A DNA stretch of 64,000 bases from Neolewinella marina (GTDB lineage Bacteria > Bacteroidota > Bacteroidia > Chitinophagales > Saprospiraceae): positions 434,001 through 498,000 of the forward strand of contig NZ_PDLO01000003.1 of the NCBI RefSeq assembly GCF_002631205.1. Reading direction: 5' to 3'. Below, piece by piece: positions 27,797-36,457 of the stretch. A model generated the notes under the pieces. It made no database searches. It had not been told where the DNA came from and was given only the letters and a program-made list of their open reading frames with translations. A program made the position numbers and the translations under genes. Each line of letters begins with the position of its first letter. Within the stretch, counting starts at the first letter, position 1.

Positions 27797-28946
27797 TTGG
27801 TCGGTGAGAAGGTTGCCAGACATTCGTTCGTATTCCATTTGCATAATCGATCATTCCCAGGAGCAGCGCCGCGTTCATGGCCACGAAATACCGCAGGGCG
27901 CGGACGCGGGTGCAAAGCAAGGTCAACAGCAGCACAAACGCCAGGCTACCCCAATAGTTGCCCGACACTACACCCAGGGCCAGGAGGCAAACGGCCCCCA
28001 GCAGTAAAAAAACGGGGGTCATCCACCGCAATACCTTGTGGCTGAAGAAGGCGAAAGCGAAGCCGGAGCGGAAGGGCGGCCACCACATCCGGCGGAAATG
28101 GAGTAGGTTTTGCCAGTTACCCGCCCCGATGCGTCGTTTGCGGCGGAACTCGTCCTCCAATCGTTGCCCCACGCCTTCCTCCACGCAGGCCCGCGGACTG
28201 CTGTAGCCCAGGCTGCCCCGGTCGTACGCCGACAGGCAGAGGAAAAAGTCGTCCACCAGGAAGCGGTCGGGAACAGGAGTGTACAGGTCGGCCCGCAATC
28301 CCCAGCAGCCGCCGAAGGGACCAACAAAGCGGCCGAATACGGTGCTTTCGGCTTGTTTGAGCGCCACTTCCCCGCGGATGTATTGATCCTCCAGGTGACT
28401 TATCTCCCCGGTATCGATGCCCGTATGCCGGACGCGGGCGTCGGTGACGCCTACGGCGGGGTCATCGAGCATGGGACGCACGAGTTCCGTAATGGTATCC
28501 GGAAGCAGCATTACGCTGGCGTCGGTGAGGATGAGGATTTCCACCCCGGCCGGTAACTGCTCATAGAGGGCATTTACGGTGGCTGGCTTGCCCCGCCGGT
28601 GACTATTTCTAAGAATCTGACAACGTCCCGCGGGCTGGCGGGCCGCAAAGTCTTCCAGCAGGCGGTCGGTGGCGTCGGTGCTTTGGTCGGAGCCAAAGAG
28701 GTAGAAGACCGTCCCGGCATAATCCTGGGCGGCCAGGGTCTCCAGCTTGCGGGGCAGCACCCGTTCCTCGTTGTGGACGGCCATCAGTACGGCTACGGGT
28801 GGCCACGTTCGTGGGGTGGCGGGCTTTCCAACCGGTTCGCGGCTCCTGCGCTCCGCCGTCCGGATGACCCACCAGGGGTACCACAGGTAAGTGTGTACCA
28901 CGGCCAGGGCGCAGAGGCAGAGCAGAAGCAGCAAGAGAATGATCAC
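27777..28946 (-). CDS. membrane-associated family 2 glycosyltransferase
   Basis: The 389 residues begin at a GTG (28946) with a hydrophobic N-terminal helix (IILLLLLLCLCALAVVHTYLW). A GT-A catalytic domain (about 50-290) follows, with VLMAVHNEE, GSDQSTD, a DxD-like TDAS, the base DDFFL, and a basic segment RRKRRIGAGNW in the place of QxxRW. Two to three C-terminal helices (about 300-375) follow. This layout fits processive or lipid-linked sugar transferases of the inner membrane. The product is unknown. A -7 element (TATCTTTA) lies only 4 bases upstream, so the message may be leaderless. Confidence 0.85.
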   Translation of the reverse strand: MIILLLLLLCLCALAVVHTYLWYPWWVIRTAERRSREPVGKPATPRTWPPVAVLMAVHNEERVLPRKLETLAAQDYAGTVFYLFGSDQSTDATDRLLEDFAARQPAGRCQILRNSHRRGKPATVNALYEQLPAGVEILILTDASVMLLPDTITELVRPMLDDPAVGVTDARVRHTGIDTGEISHLEDQYIRGEVALKQAESTVFGRFVGPFGGCWGLRADLYTPVPDRFLVDDFFLCLSAYDRGSLGYSSPRACVEEGVGQRLEDEFRRKRRIGAGNWQNLLHFRRMWWPPFRSGFAFAFFSHKVLRWMTPVFLLLGAVCLLALGVVSGNYWGSLAFVLLLTLLCTRVRALRYFVAMNAALLLGMIDYANGIRTNVWQPSHRPNEDGTN

Positions 28947-28950
28947 GGTG

Positions 28951-28958
28951 TAAAGATA
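28951..28958 (-). promoter_or_regulatory. possible -7 element directly before the glycosyltransferase start
   Basis: Minus-strand TATCTTTA differs from TAnnTTTG in the last base and lies 4 bases before GTG 28946, the same arrangement as at 4247-4261. A leaderless or near-leaderless message is implied. Confidence 0.4.
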
Positions 28959-29013
28959 ACCGCCGCCGGGAGCGAGGCTTCCGGCGGCGGTCGATAGAGG
29001 AGCGACGGGGGGA

Positions 29014-30087
29014 TTAGCCGAGTCGGTCGATGCAGTTCAGGTCCTCGAAGGCCTGCTTGAGGCGGTCCTTGAAGGAGAGCTCGGCCTTGCGGATCCAGTT
29101 GCGGGGATCGTAGTACTTCTTATTGGGTTTGCCGTCGCCCTCGGGGTTGCCGATCTGGGCCTGGAGGTAGTCGCGGTTGGCGGACTCGAAGTTGCGCACC
29201 CCGTCCCAGTAGGCCCACTGCAGGTCGGTATCGATGTTCATCTTCACGGCGCCGTAGCTGATGGCCTCGCGGATCTCTTCCTGGCTGGAGCCCGAACCGC
29301 CGTGGAAGACGAAGTGGATGGGGTCCTCCTTCAGGTTGAGCTTTTCCTTGACGTAGTCCTGGCTGTTCTTCAGGATGATGGGGCGCAGTTCAACGTTGCC
29401 GGGCTTGTACACCCCGTGTACGTTACCGAAGGCGGCCGCGATGGTGAAGCGGTTGCTGACCGCGTTCAGCGTCTGGTAACTCTGGAACACCTCCTCGGGC
29501 TGGGTGTAGAGGCGGCTGCTGTCCACTCCGGTATTGTCCACGCCGTCTTCTTCGCCGCCGGTGACGCCGAGTTCGATCTCGATGGTCATGCCGATCTTCG
29601 ACATCCGCTCGAAGTAGCGCTTGCAGGTGTCGAGGTTCACGTCCAGCTCTTCTTCACTCAGGTCGAGCATGTGGCTGGAGTAGAGGGGGAAGCCGCGCTT
29701 GGCGTAGAACTTCTCGCCGGCGTCGAGCAGGCCGTCGACCCAGGGCAGCAGCTTGTGGGCGCAGTGGTCGGTGTGCAGGATGACGGGCACCCCGTAGGCC
29801 TCGGCCATGGTGTGTACGTGCATGGCGCCGCTCAGGCCGCCGGCGATGGCGGCCTTTTCTCCTTCGTTGCTCAGTCCCTTGCCGGCGAAGAACTGGGCAC
29901 CCCCGTTGCTGAACTGGATAATGACGGGGCTATTGACGTCGCGGGCGGTTTCGAGGACGGCGTTGACGGTGCTGCTGCTCGTCACGTTGACGGCGGGCAG
30001 GGCGAACTGGTTCGCCTGGGCGTAGTTGAACACCTCGGTGACTTCATCGCCGTGGAGGACGCCGGGACGGAAAGATTGCTTGGCCAT
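29014..30087 (-). CDS. fbaA: class II fructose-bisphosphate aldolase
   Basis: This zinc-dependent aldolase splits fructose 1,6-bisphosphate in glycolysis and works in reverse in gluconeogenesis. The 357 residues match the long class IIA form. Visible are the zinc-binding HTDHCAHK near 108-115, a second zinc His in NVHGVY, HGGSGSS for phosphate binding, and KMNIDTDLQWA. A -7 element with one mismatch (TACGTTTC on minus, 30120-30127) lies 32 bases upstream. It is probably monocistronic. Confidence 0.95.
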   Translation of the reverse strand: MAKQSFRPGVLHGDEVTEVFNYAQANQFALPAVNVTSSSTVNAVLETARDVNSPVIIQFSNGGAQFFAGKGLSNEGEKAAIAGGLSGAMHVHTMAEAYGVPVILHTDHCAHKLLPWVDGLLDAGEKFYAKRGFPLYSSHMLDLSEEELDVNLDTCKRYFERMSKIGMTIEIELGVTGGEEDGVDNTGVDSSRLYTQPEEVFQSYQTLNAVSNRFTIAAAFGNVHGVYKPGNVELRPIILKNSQDYVKEKLNLKEDPIHFVFHGGSGSSQEEIREAISYGAVKMNIDTDLQWAYWDGVRNFESANRDYLQAQIGNPEGDGKPNKKYYDPRNWIRKAELSFKDRLKQAFEDLNCIDRLG

Positions 30088-30119
30088 GCTGGACTAGATT
30101 ATTTTGGTACGTTGGCAAA

Positions 30120-30127
30120 GAAACGTA
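30120..30127 (-). promoter_or_regulatory. possible -7 element of fbaA (one mismatch)
   Basis: Minus-strand TACGTTTC matches TAnnTTTG except for the last base and lies 32 bases before the aldolase ATG (30087). Confidence 0.4.
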
Positions 30128-30130
30128 AAT

Positions 30131-30973
30131 CTAGAGAATGTAGTCGTCCAGGCCAGGGGGAATCACCCCCTTTACCCGCCCGTCGTTCAAAAAGTGGCGA
30201 ACCGCCGCCCGCCCTTCCTCTCCGAGGTCGACCGTGTACTGGTTTACGTACAGCTCAATGTGCGCCTGCATCACCGCCGGATCCATCGCCTGGGCGTGCT
30301 GCTTCACGTAGGCACTGCTCTCCCGGGGGTAATCCAGGGCGAACTGCACCGACCGCCGCAGGACCCGGTCGATCCGCTGCTGCACGTCGACCGGCAGGGC
30401 GCGTGAGACGGCGATTCCCCCGAGCGGGATGGGCAGGCCGGTACGCTGCTCCCATACCTCTCCGAGGTCGGCAATCTTCTCCAGTCCCCGGTCGGCGTAG
30501 GTGAAGCGATTTTCGTGAATCAACAATCCGGCCTCGCAGCGGCCGGACAGCACCGCGTCCTCAATGTCACTGAAGACCATCTCCGTCTTGTCCAGCAGGG
30601 TGGGGTAGACCAGGTCCAGCAAATAATTGGCGGTGGTGTAGTGGCCGGGGATGGCCACGGTGGACGGCACGTAATCCGGTCCGGGAGCCGCCTCCCCTTT
30701 TTTACGGACCAGCAGGGGGCCCACCCCGCGCCCGAGGGCGCTGCCCGCGTTCAGCAGGCGGTAGGTGGCCGTGAGGTGGCCGAAGGCATTGAAGCTGAGT
30801 TTGGTCACCTCCAGCTCCCGCCGCAGGGCCCGTTGGTTCAGGGCTTCCACGTCCTCGAGTACGGGCTCGAAGCGCAGGCCTTCCGTATCGATCTTGCCGT
30901 GAATAAGGGCGTCGAAAATGAAGGTATCGTTGGGGCAGGGACTGAATCCCAGGCTGAGGGTTATTTCTTCCAA
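30131..30973 (-). CDS. mqnD: 1,4-dihydroxy-6-naphthoate synthase MqnD (futalosine menaquinone pathway)
   Basis: MqnD converts cyclic dehypoxanthine futalosine to 1,4-dihydroxy-6-naphthoate. The fold is a periplasmic-binding-protein-like two-lobed domain, with the family's N-terminal block LGFSPCPNDTFIFDAL and KLSFNAFGH, and GPLLVRK further on. I place the start at TTG 30973 (LEEITLSLGFSPCP), because other members begin just before this block. An ATG at 31066 would extend the frame 31 residues across the divergent rluA-type start and is less likely. This gene marks the organism as using the futalosine route rather than the classical men pathway. It ends 43 bases upstream of the aldolase. Confidence 0.88.
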   Translation of the reverse strand: MEEITLSLGFSPCPNDTFIFDALIHGKIDTEGLRFEPVLEDVEALNQRALRRELEVTKLSFNAFGHLTATYRLLNAGSALGRGVGPLLVRKKGEAAPGPDYVPSTVAIPGHYTTANYLLDLVYPTLLDKTEMVFSDIEDAVLSGRCEAGLLIHENRFTYADRGLEKIADLGEVWEQRTGLPIPLGGIAVSRALPVDVQQRIDRVLRRSVQFALDYPRESSAYVKQHAQAMDPAVMQAHIELYVNQYTVDLGEEGRAAVRHFLNDGRVKGVIPPGLDDYIL

Positions 30974-31054
30974 GGGGAGATATTTTAGGGCGGACCTTAA
31001 CGTTCCGCGGCCGGTGGCGTTACTTCGCCGAACCGGCAAGAAAAAGACAGCTGC

Positions 31055-31753
31055 ATGCAACTCCAAGTTTTATACGAAGACAATCACCTTATCGCGGTCA
31101 ACAAGCCCGCCGGTTACCTGAGCCAGAGCGACGCCACGGGCGACGTAACCGTCATGGACCTGGTCAAGGAATACATCAAGGTACGCTACGGCAAGCCGGG
31201 CGACGTCTTCCTGGGATCCATTCACCGTCTGGACCGGCCGGTTTCCGGCGTAATCCTGTTTGCCCGTACCTCGAAAGGGCTGACCCGGATGACGGAGCTG
31301 TTCCGCGAACGCAAGGTGACCAAGACCTACTGGGCCATCGTGGCTGAGCAGCCCAGCCCGATCGAGGGCCGGCTGGAAGGCTATATCTACAAGGACCCCC
31401 AGAAGAACCTCAGCAAGGTGCTGCCCAAGGCCAACTCCAACCGCCACCAGGGCGCCAAGAAGGCCGTGCTGGATTACCGCCTGCTCGGCCGGGTTGGTTC
31501 CAACGTCCTGCTGGAGGTAAAGCCCGAAACCGGGCGGCCCCACCAGATCCGGGTGCAGCTGGCTCAGCAACTGGACAGCCCCATCCGCGGGGACCTGAAA
31601 TACGGCTTTCGGCAGGCAAACGAGGATGGCAACATCAACCTCCACAGCCGCAGCCTGGAGTTCCTCCACCCGGTAAAGAAGGAGCACGTCCGCATCGTGG
31701 CCGAGCCGCCCCGCCAGGATCAGATGTGGCAGCTCTTCGCCGGCATCGAATAG
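31055..31753 (+). CDS. RluA-family pseudouridine synthase
   Basis: The protein converts specific uridines of rRNA or tRNA to pseudouridine. The 232 residues contain the catalytic Asp in GSIHRLDRPVSG (about 51-62), VNKPAGYLSQ near the start, and the RNA-binding ETGRPHQIRVQL block. The length and the absence of an S4 domain fit the short RluA/TruC group. The exact target is unknown. It is divergent from mqnD and convergent with ctpA, six bases away. Confidence 0.9.
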   Translation: MQLQVLYEDNHLIAVNKPAGYLSQSDATGDVTVMDLVKEYIKVRYGKPGDVFLGSIHRLDRPVSGVILFARTSKGLTRMTELFRERKVTKTYWAIVAEQPSPIEGRLEGYIYKDPQKNLSKVLPKANSNRHQGAKKAVLDYRLLGRVGSNVLLEVKPETGRPHQIRVQLAQQLDSPIRGDLKYGFRQANEDGNINLHSRSLEFLHPVKKEHVRIVAEPPRQDQMWQLFAGIE

Positions 31754-31759
31754 GGTAAA

Positions 31760-33403
31760 TTACTTATTACCGCGGGCCGCGGCCAGAGGGTCGGCGTTGC
31801 GCAGGAGCCGGAGGGCTTCCTGCACGGTTTCGTCCCGCTGGTTGTAGATCTGGTAGTAGGAACCCGCGCCAAACAGGTGACGCGCCAGGCGGGCCGTGAA
31901 CTGCAGTTCAAGTTCATCGCGGAGGCGGGGGGGCAGGTCGGTGGTTACGTCCTCGTAGTCGCGGCGGGCCAGGGTGGCCAGCTCGGCGGTCACTGCCGCC
32001 ATATCCGGGCGGAAGCCGCGGCGGAAGGCGGCAAGGTCCTTGAATTCCTTCACCTCGGGGTGGGTGCGCAGGTAGCCGAAGACATAGGGGGCGATCTGCT
32101 GCCGCAGCCGCAGGAAGTTCTCGTTGTTCAGGCTGCTGTCCAGGGGTACGTAATAATCAGGGGTGATACCACCACCGCCGTAGACGGGATAACCGTTATC
32201 GGTGTAGTACACCAGGGAGCTGTCGACCTGTACGTCGGTCCGACCGGTGAGCTCGCCACTCTCGAAGCGGCGGCTGAGGTCGCCGCGGTAATCTTCTTCC
32301 CCGTCGTATTTGCGCTGGATGCTGCGGTCGCTGGGAGTGTAGTAGCGGGCTACGGTAAGCCGCAGCGCTGAGCTGTCGGCGAGGGGATACTGCTCCTGCA
32401 CCAGGCCCTTGCCGAAGGTGCGGCGACCTACGATAATGCCGCGGTCGTGGTCCTGTACGGCCCCGGCCACGATCTCACTGGCGCTGGCGGAACCGCCGTC
32501 GACCAGGATGGCCACTTTCTGGATGTTGTAGCGGGCGCGGCCGCTGGACTTGTAGGGCTGGCGGCTGCTGTTGCGGCCTTCGGTGTAGACCAGCAGGACG
32601 CCGCGCTGCACGAAGAGTTCGCTGAGGAGTTTGGTGGCTTCCTGGAGGTAACCGCCGGGGTTGCCGCGCAGGTCGATGATGAGGTTCTTCGCTCCCGGCT
32701 TTTCGAGGTGTTCTTCCAGGGCCTGCATGAACTCCGCATAGGTGTTCTGGCTGAAGCGGTTGATCTTCACGTAGGCCGTCTCCTCATCGATGGTGTAGGC
32801 GGCGTCGACGCTGTACACCGGGATCGGGGCGCGGGTGATGGTGAAGGCCATCAGTTTGGGCTGTCCGGGGCGGCGGACGCGCAACTTCACGTCGGTACCC
32901 CCTTCGCCGCGCATCAGGGAGGCGGGGTCGATGCCGCGTTCTTCCACTTCGGTGACCAGGCTGTCTTCCACGTAGATGATCTGATCGCCCGGCAGGAGGC
33001 CGGCCTCGGCCGAGGGCCCGTCGGGCAGGGCGCTTACCACGGTGATGGTATCGTCTACTACCAGGTACTCGATGCCGATGCCTTCGAAGTTGCCTTCCAT
33101 GGATTCGGTCAGGGCCTGCATCTCATCCTTGGGGATGTAGCTGCTGTGGGGGTCTAGTTCTTCCAGGACGGCGTTGATGGCCGCTTCGTAGAGCCTTTCC
33201 TGGTCGGGTTCGTCGACGTAGCGGGCTTCTATGTAGCCCATCAGCTGCTCGACGCGACCCCCGGCCAGGCCGGAATTGCTGCCCGATCCGAAGGAGATCA
33301 GGGGGGCTTCGGTCCGGAGCAGGAAGCCGGTAAGTAATCCGACGCCGAGGATCAGGCTGTAGGCCAGGGGCGTCCAGATGTGATTGTTAGTGTTGTTGCG
33401 CAT
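31760..33403 (-). CDS. S41-family C-terminal processing peptidase
   Basis: This is a periplasmic serine protease anchored by an N-terminal helix (about 14-30, AYSLILGVGLLTGFLLR). The 547 residues contain a PDZ domain near 105-195 (IGIEYLVVDDTITVVSALP...GLLPGDQII) and the tail-specific protease domain with Ser307 in GGSASASE and Lys332 in FGKGLVQ, the Ser/Lys dyad. A C-terminal extension of about 160 residues is typical of Bacteroidota members. It processes or degrades envelope proteins from their C-termini. A TACCTTTA -7-like element (minus, 33421-33428) lies 17 bases upstream. Confidence 0.92.
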   Translation of the reverse strand: MRNNTNNHIWTPLAYSLILGVGLLTGFLLRTEAPLISFGSGSNSGLAGGRVEQLMGYIEARYVDEPDQERLYEAAINAVLEELDPHSSYIPKDEMQALTESMEGNFEGIGIEYLVVDDTITVVSALPDGPSAEAGLLPGDQIIYVEDSLVTEVEERGIDPASLMRGEGGTDVKLRVRRPGQPKLMAFTITRAPIPVYSVDAAYTIDEETAYVKINRFSQNTYAEFMQALEEHLEKPGAKNLIIDLRGNPGGYLQEATKLLSELFVQRGVLLVYTEGRNSSRQPYKSSGRARYNIQKVAILVDGGSASASEIVAGAVQDHDRGIIVGRRTFGKGLVQEQYPLADSSALRLTVARYYTPSDRSIQRKYDGEEDYRGDLSRRFESGELTGRTDVQVDSSLVYYTDNGYPVYGGGGITPDYYVPLDSSLNNENFLRLRQQIAPYVFGYLRTHPEVKEFKDLAAFRRGFRPDMAAVTAELATLARRDYEDVTTDLPPRLRDELELQFTARLARHLFGAGSYYQIYNQRDETVQEALRLLRNADPLAAARGNK

Positions 33404-33420
33404 AACCCAAACTGAAAGGG

Positions 33421-33428
33421 TAAAGGTA
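33421..33428 (-). promoter_or_regulatory. possible -7 element of the S41 peptidase gene (one mismatch)
   Basis: Minus-strand TACCTTTA matches TAnnTTTG except for the final base, 17 bases before the ATG at 33403. Confidence 0.45.
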
Positions 33429-33532
33429 AATATTAGTTTTCCGGTCGCTCAATTTGTTTGCCCCCGGTGTCGGTCGCCACCCCAGCTACTGGGTGCTTTT
33501 TCCTATTTTGCCGCCCACCCTTTTACCCGTTT

Positions 33533-35809
33533 ATGCCCTTACTGGCCATTGCCTACAGTCACGAAGACCTCTCCACCGCCCAGCGCATCGCCGAAGCGGT
33601 GGACCCCGTCGTAGAATTTGAACACTACAGCGCCGGAAGGGCCAACGAGGGGGAATTGCTCGTCGACATCCTCCGCAAGAACCAGCTGCCGCTGGTACTG
33701 CTGGTGAGCCACAATTTTCTTACCAATCCGAACTGCCTGCTGCGGGCGGGGGAGTGGCTTACCCAGGAGAAAGAGATTCTGCCCATTGTCATTGACGGCC
33801 ACCGTTACGACCCCGATGCGGATGAAGTGATCACCGAGGAAACCCGCCTGGAGGACCGGTCGGACGTGACCCGCTACCTGAGCCTCTGGCAGGACCGCTA
33901 CATCGAGCTGCGCCGGGGCGGAGAACACTATACCGACGCCGTGGGCCAGCACGCGTTTAACAACTACCTGCGCAAGATCCGCGAGACGAGCGTAGGCGTG
34001 GAGGAAGTCCTCGAAATCATCTTGGGCCTCGAACCCGTCCGGGATGGCTACCTGCGGGATACCAACTACGCCCGGGTGTACGCCCTAGCCGGCGCCACGG
34101 TCCCCACTCCTCGCGAGGAGCCCGCCCCCCCGACTGCGGAGATGGAGCCGGAGCCGGAACCCGAAGAAGAAATGAACGATATCCTGACCGAAGAATCCAT
34201 TGAGGAGCAAGTACAGGGCTGGGTCAACCGCGCCTGGCGGATGTCCGACGCCGGCGATACGGCCGGCGGCCTCGAACTGCTGCACCTGAGCCTGGAAAAC
34301 CACCCGGAGGAGCTGGAGCTCCACTACCAGTACGCCCTGATGCTGGCCCTGGCCGCGAACCGCCTGCCGGCCGCCCGCAGTGAGCTCGACGCCCTGCTGG
34401 ACAATGACCCCCACTATCCCGACGCCCTGTTCCTGAGCGGTGAACTATACAGCGCCGCCGGAGAGTACCAGCTGGCCCGCGACGAGTGGGAACGGCTGGC
34501 CGACATCCAGCCCGCCTACCCGGAGGTGAACCAGCGACTGGGTTACCTGCTGGCCGATCACTTTCCCGCCGAAGTAGCGGAGGCAGAGGCCTACCTGCGG
34601 CGGGCGACCCGCGATCCCGAGGCCAGTGGCGAACTGTTCTACCGCTACGCCGAGGTGCTGAGCCGGATGCCCGGCCGCGAGAAAAAGGCCATGAAGCAGC
34701 TGGAAAAGGCCATCCAGCGGGACCCGGAACATGCTCCGGCCCACTACCGCCTGGCGGTGGCCCAGTTCGACGAGGGAGACCTACAACAGGCCCGCAAGAA
34801 TTACCTCCTGGCCGTGAGCCTGGAGCCCGCCTACGATACCCCCGCCAACCGGCGGGCCTTCCAGGCCGCTACCAAATCCGGTCCCGCCACCGGGGCATCC
34901 GCCGGAAGTTCGGTGGCCAACGACGCCCTCCTTGCCCTGAAGCAGAACATCGCCGACCTGGAGGCCATGCTGGCGGAACAGAGTCGCCCGGAACCCGCGC
35001 CCGCCGCCCGCCCCGGAAGCGGTAAAACGGTCTTCCTCTCGGGGGCCACCAGCGGCATCGGACTGGCCACCGCCCGCCGTCTTGCCGCGGAAGGCTACCG
35101 CCTAATCCTCGCCGCCCGCCGCCGGGAAAGGCTGGAGAACATTTCCCGGGAACTCCACGAAACACACGGTACGGAGGTCCACACGGTGACGCTGGACGTC
35201 TCCCAGCGGGATGGGGTAGGGCAGGCCATCGCGGCCTTGCCCTCCGAATGGACCACCATCGATATCCTCATCAATAACGCCGGCAAGGCCAAGGGATTCG
35301 ATCCCATCCACACGGGCGACCTTGACCACTGGGATGAGATGATCGACGTCAACCTGCGCGGCCTGCTTTACCTGACGCGGGCCGTTACTCCCGGCATGGT
35401 GAAACGTGGCCAGGGGATGGTGATCAACGTGGCCAGTACCGCCGGTAAGGAAGTCTACCCCAACGGCAACGTCTACTGCGCCACGAAACACGCCGTGGAT
35501 GCCCTCACCCACGCCATGCGCCTCGACCTGGTCAAGCACGGCATTCGGGTAGGGCAAATCTGTCCCGCCCACGTGGAGGAGACGGAGTTCGCCGTGGTCC
35601 GCTTCGATGGCGACCGCGAACGCGCCCGGATTTACGAGGACTTTCAGCCCCTGCGTTCCCGTGACGTGGCCGAAACGATTTACTTCATGGTCAGCCAGCC
35701 ACCCCACGTGAACATCCTGGACGTCGTGCTCCAGGGCACCCAGCAGGCCAGCTCCACCGTGGTCGACCGCAGCGGCCGGGCCAGGTACGCCCCCCAGGAA
35801 GAAGAATAG
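33533..35809 (+). CDS. three-domain fusion: TIR-like, TPR repeats, short-chain dehydrogenase
   Basis: From ATG 33533 the protein has 758 residues. Residues 1-150 resemble a TIR domain: LAIAYSHEDLSTAQRIAEAV at 4-23, LVLLVSHNFL at 54-63, followed by NCLLRAGEW. The usual catalytic Glu of the WCxxE position seems replaced, so NADase activity is doubtful. A Pro/Glu-rich linker (about 190-215) leads to TPR-like helical repeats (about 225-445). A second linker precedes an SDR domain (about 498-745) with SGATSGIG at 503-510, NNAG at 581-584, Ser635, Tyr648 and Lys652, all intact. The upstream frame open to 33458 crosses a TA-N-TTTG promoter-like sequence (33504-33510). tmk follows three bases after the stop. 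I know of no described system with this architecture; its function is not assigned. Confidence 0.8.
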   Translation: MPLLAIAYSHEDLSTAQRIAEAVDPVVEFEHYSAGRANEGELLVDILRKNQLPLVLLVSHNFLTNPNCLLRAGEWLTQEKEILPIVIDGHRYDPDADEVITEETRLEDRSDVTRYLSLWQDRYIELRRGGEHYTDAVGQHAFNNYLRKIRETSVGVEEVLEIILGLEPVRDGYLRDTNYARVYALAGATVPTPREEPAPPTAEMEPEPEPEEEMNDILTEESIEEQVQGWVNRAWRMSDAGDTAGGLELLHLSLENHPEELELHYQYALMLALAANRLPAARSELDALLDNDPHYPDALFLSGELYSAAGEYQLARDEWERLADIQPAYPEVNQRLGYLLADHFPAEVAEAEAYLRRATRDPEASGELFYRYAEVLSRMPGREKKAMKQLEKAIQRDPEHAPAHYRLAVAQFDEGDLQQARKNYLLAVSLEPAYDTPANRRAFQAATKSGPATGASAGSSVANDALLALKQNIADLEAMLAEQSRPEPAPAARPGSGKTVFLSGATSGIGLATARRLAAEGYRLILAARRRERLENISRELHETHGTEVHTVTLDVSQRDGVGQAIAALPSEWTTIDILINNAGKAKGFDPIHTGDLDHWDEMIDVNLRGLLYLTRAVTPGMVKRGQGMVINVASTAGKEVYPNGNVYCATKHAVDALTHAMRLDLVKHGIRVGQICPAHVEETEFAVVRFDGDRERARIYEDFQPLRSRDVAETIYFMVSQPPHVNILDVVLQGTQQASSTVVDRSGRARYAPQEEE

Positions 35810-35812
35810 CCC

Positions 35813-36430
35813 ATGACCCGACCCCTCTTTATCGTGATCGAAGGCCTGGACGGCAGCGGCAAAACCACCCAGGTGGAAATGCTGCGCGACTATTTCCAGG
35901 CCCGCGGCGAAGCCTGTCACCTGACGGCCGAACCGACCGATCTGCCCACCGGGCGTCTCATCCGGAGCATCCTGCAGAAAGAGTTTAGGGTAGACCCCCG
36001 TACCCTTGCCGCCCTGTTCGCCGCTGATCGGGTGGAGCACATCTTCCATCCCGAAGAAGGCATCCTGGCCCACCTGGCCGCGGGCCGCCACGTGATCGCA
36101 AGCCGCTACTACTTCAGCAGCTTGGCCTACCAGAGCGAGTTCGTCGATCCGGGCTGGATTGCCGCCCTGAACCGTCAGGCCAAAACCGCCCTCCCCGCCG
36201 ACCTGACAGTTTTTCTGGACCTTGACCCCGAAACCAGCATGGAGCGTATCACGGCGCGTACCGGCGACGACGAGCTCTACGAAACCCTGGAAAAGCTCAC
36301 CCACGTGCGCGACAGCTTCCACGCCGCCTTCAGCGTGTTTGGGGAAGGAGAAAACATCCAGGTCATCAACGCCGCCCAACACCCGGTGGAGGTGGCGGAC
36401 GCCATCATCGACCAGGTGGAAGCTTTGTAA
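35813..36430 (+). CDS. tmk: thymidylate kinase
   Basis: Tmk phosphorylates dTMP to dTDP. The 205 residues contain the P-loop FIVIEGLDGSGKTTQ at about 4-18, the DRVEH/ASRYYFSSLAYQ segment with the dTMP-contacting Arg, and a LID region. It begins three bases after the TIR/TPR/SDR fusion gene and is probably on the same message, an unexpected pairing of a housekeeping gene with that fusion. Confidence 0.94.
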   Translation: MTRPLFIVIEGLDGSGKTTQVEMLRDYFQARGEACHLTAEPTDLPTGRLIRSILQKEFRVDPRTLAALFAADRVEHIFHPEEGILAHLAAGRHVIASRYYFSSLAYQSEFVDPGWIAALNRQAKTALPADLTVFLDLDPETSMERITARTGDDELYETLEKLTHVRDSFHAAFSVFGEGENIQVINAAQHPVEVADAIIDQVEAL

Positions 36431-36457
36431 TTATTACTCATCCAGAATTTCCTGACA

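Noticed and set aside
26558-28946. FMN riboswitch ahead of the ribB-type gene
   Set aside because: The gene overlaps its upstream neighbour, leaving no room for the element, and no conserved FMN aptamer segments were seen.
30974-31066. Extended N-terminus of MqnD from the ATG at 31066
   Set aside because: It would overlap the divergent pseudouridine synthase start and adds sequence unlike other family members.
33533-35809. Anti-phage defence island around the TIR-like gene
   Set aside because: The neighbours are a processing protease, tmk and an MBL hydrolase. No nuclease, cyclase or other defence gene is nearby.
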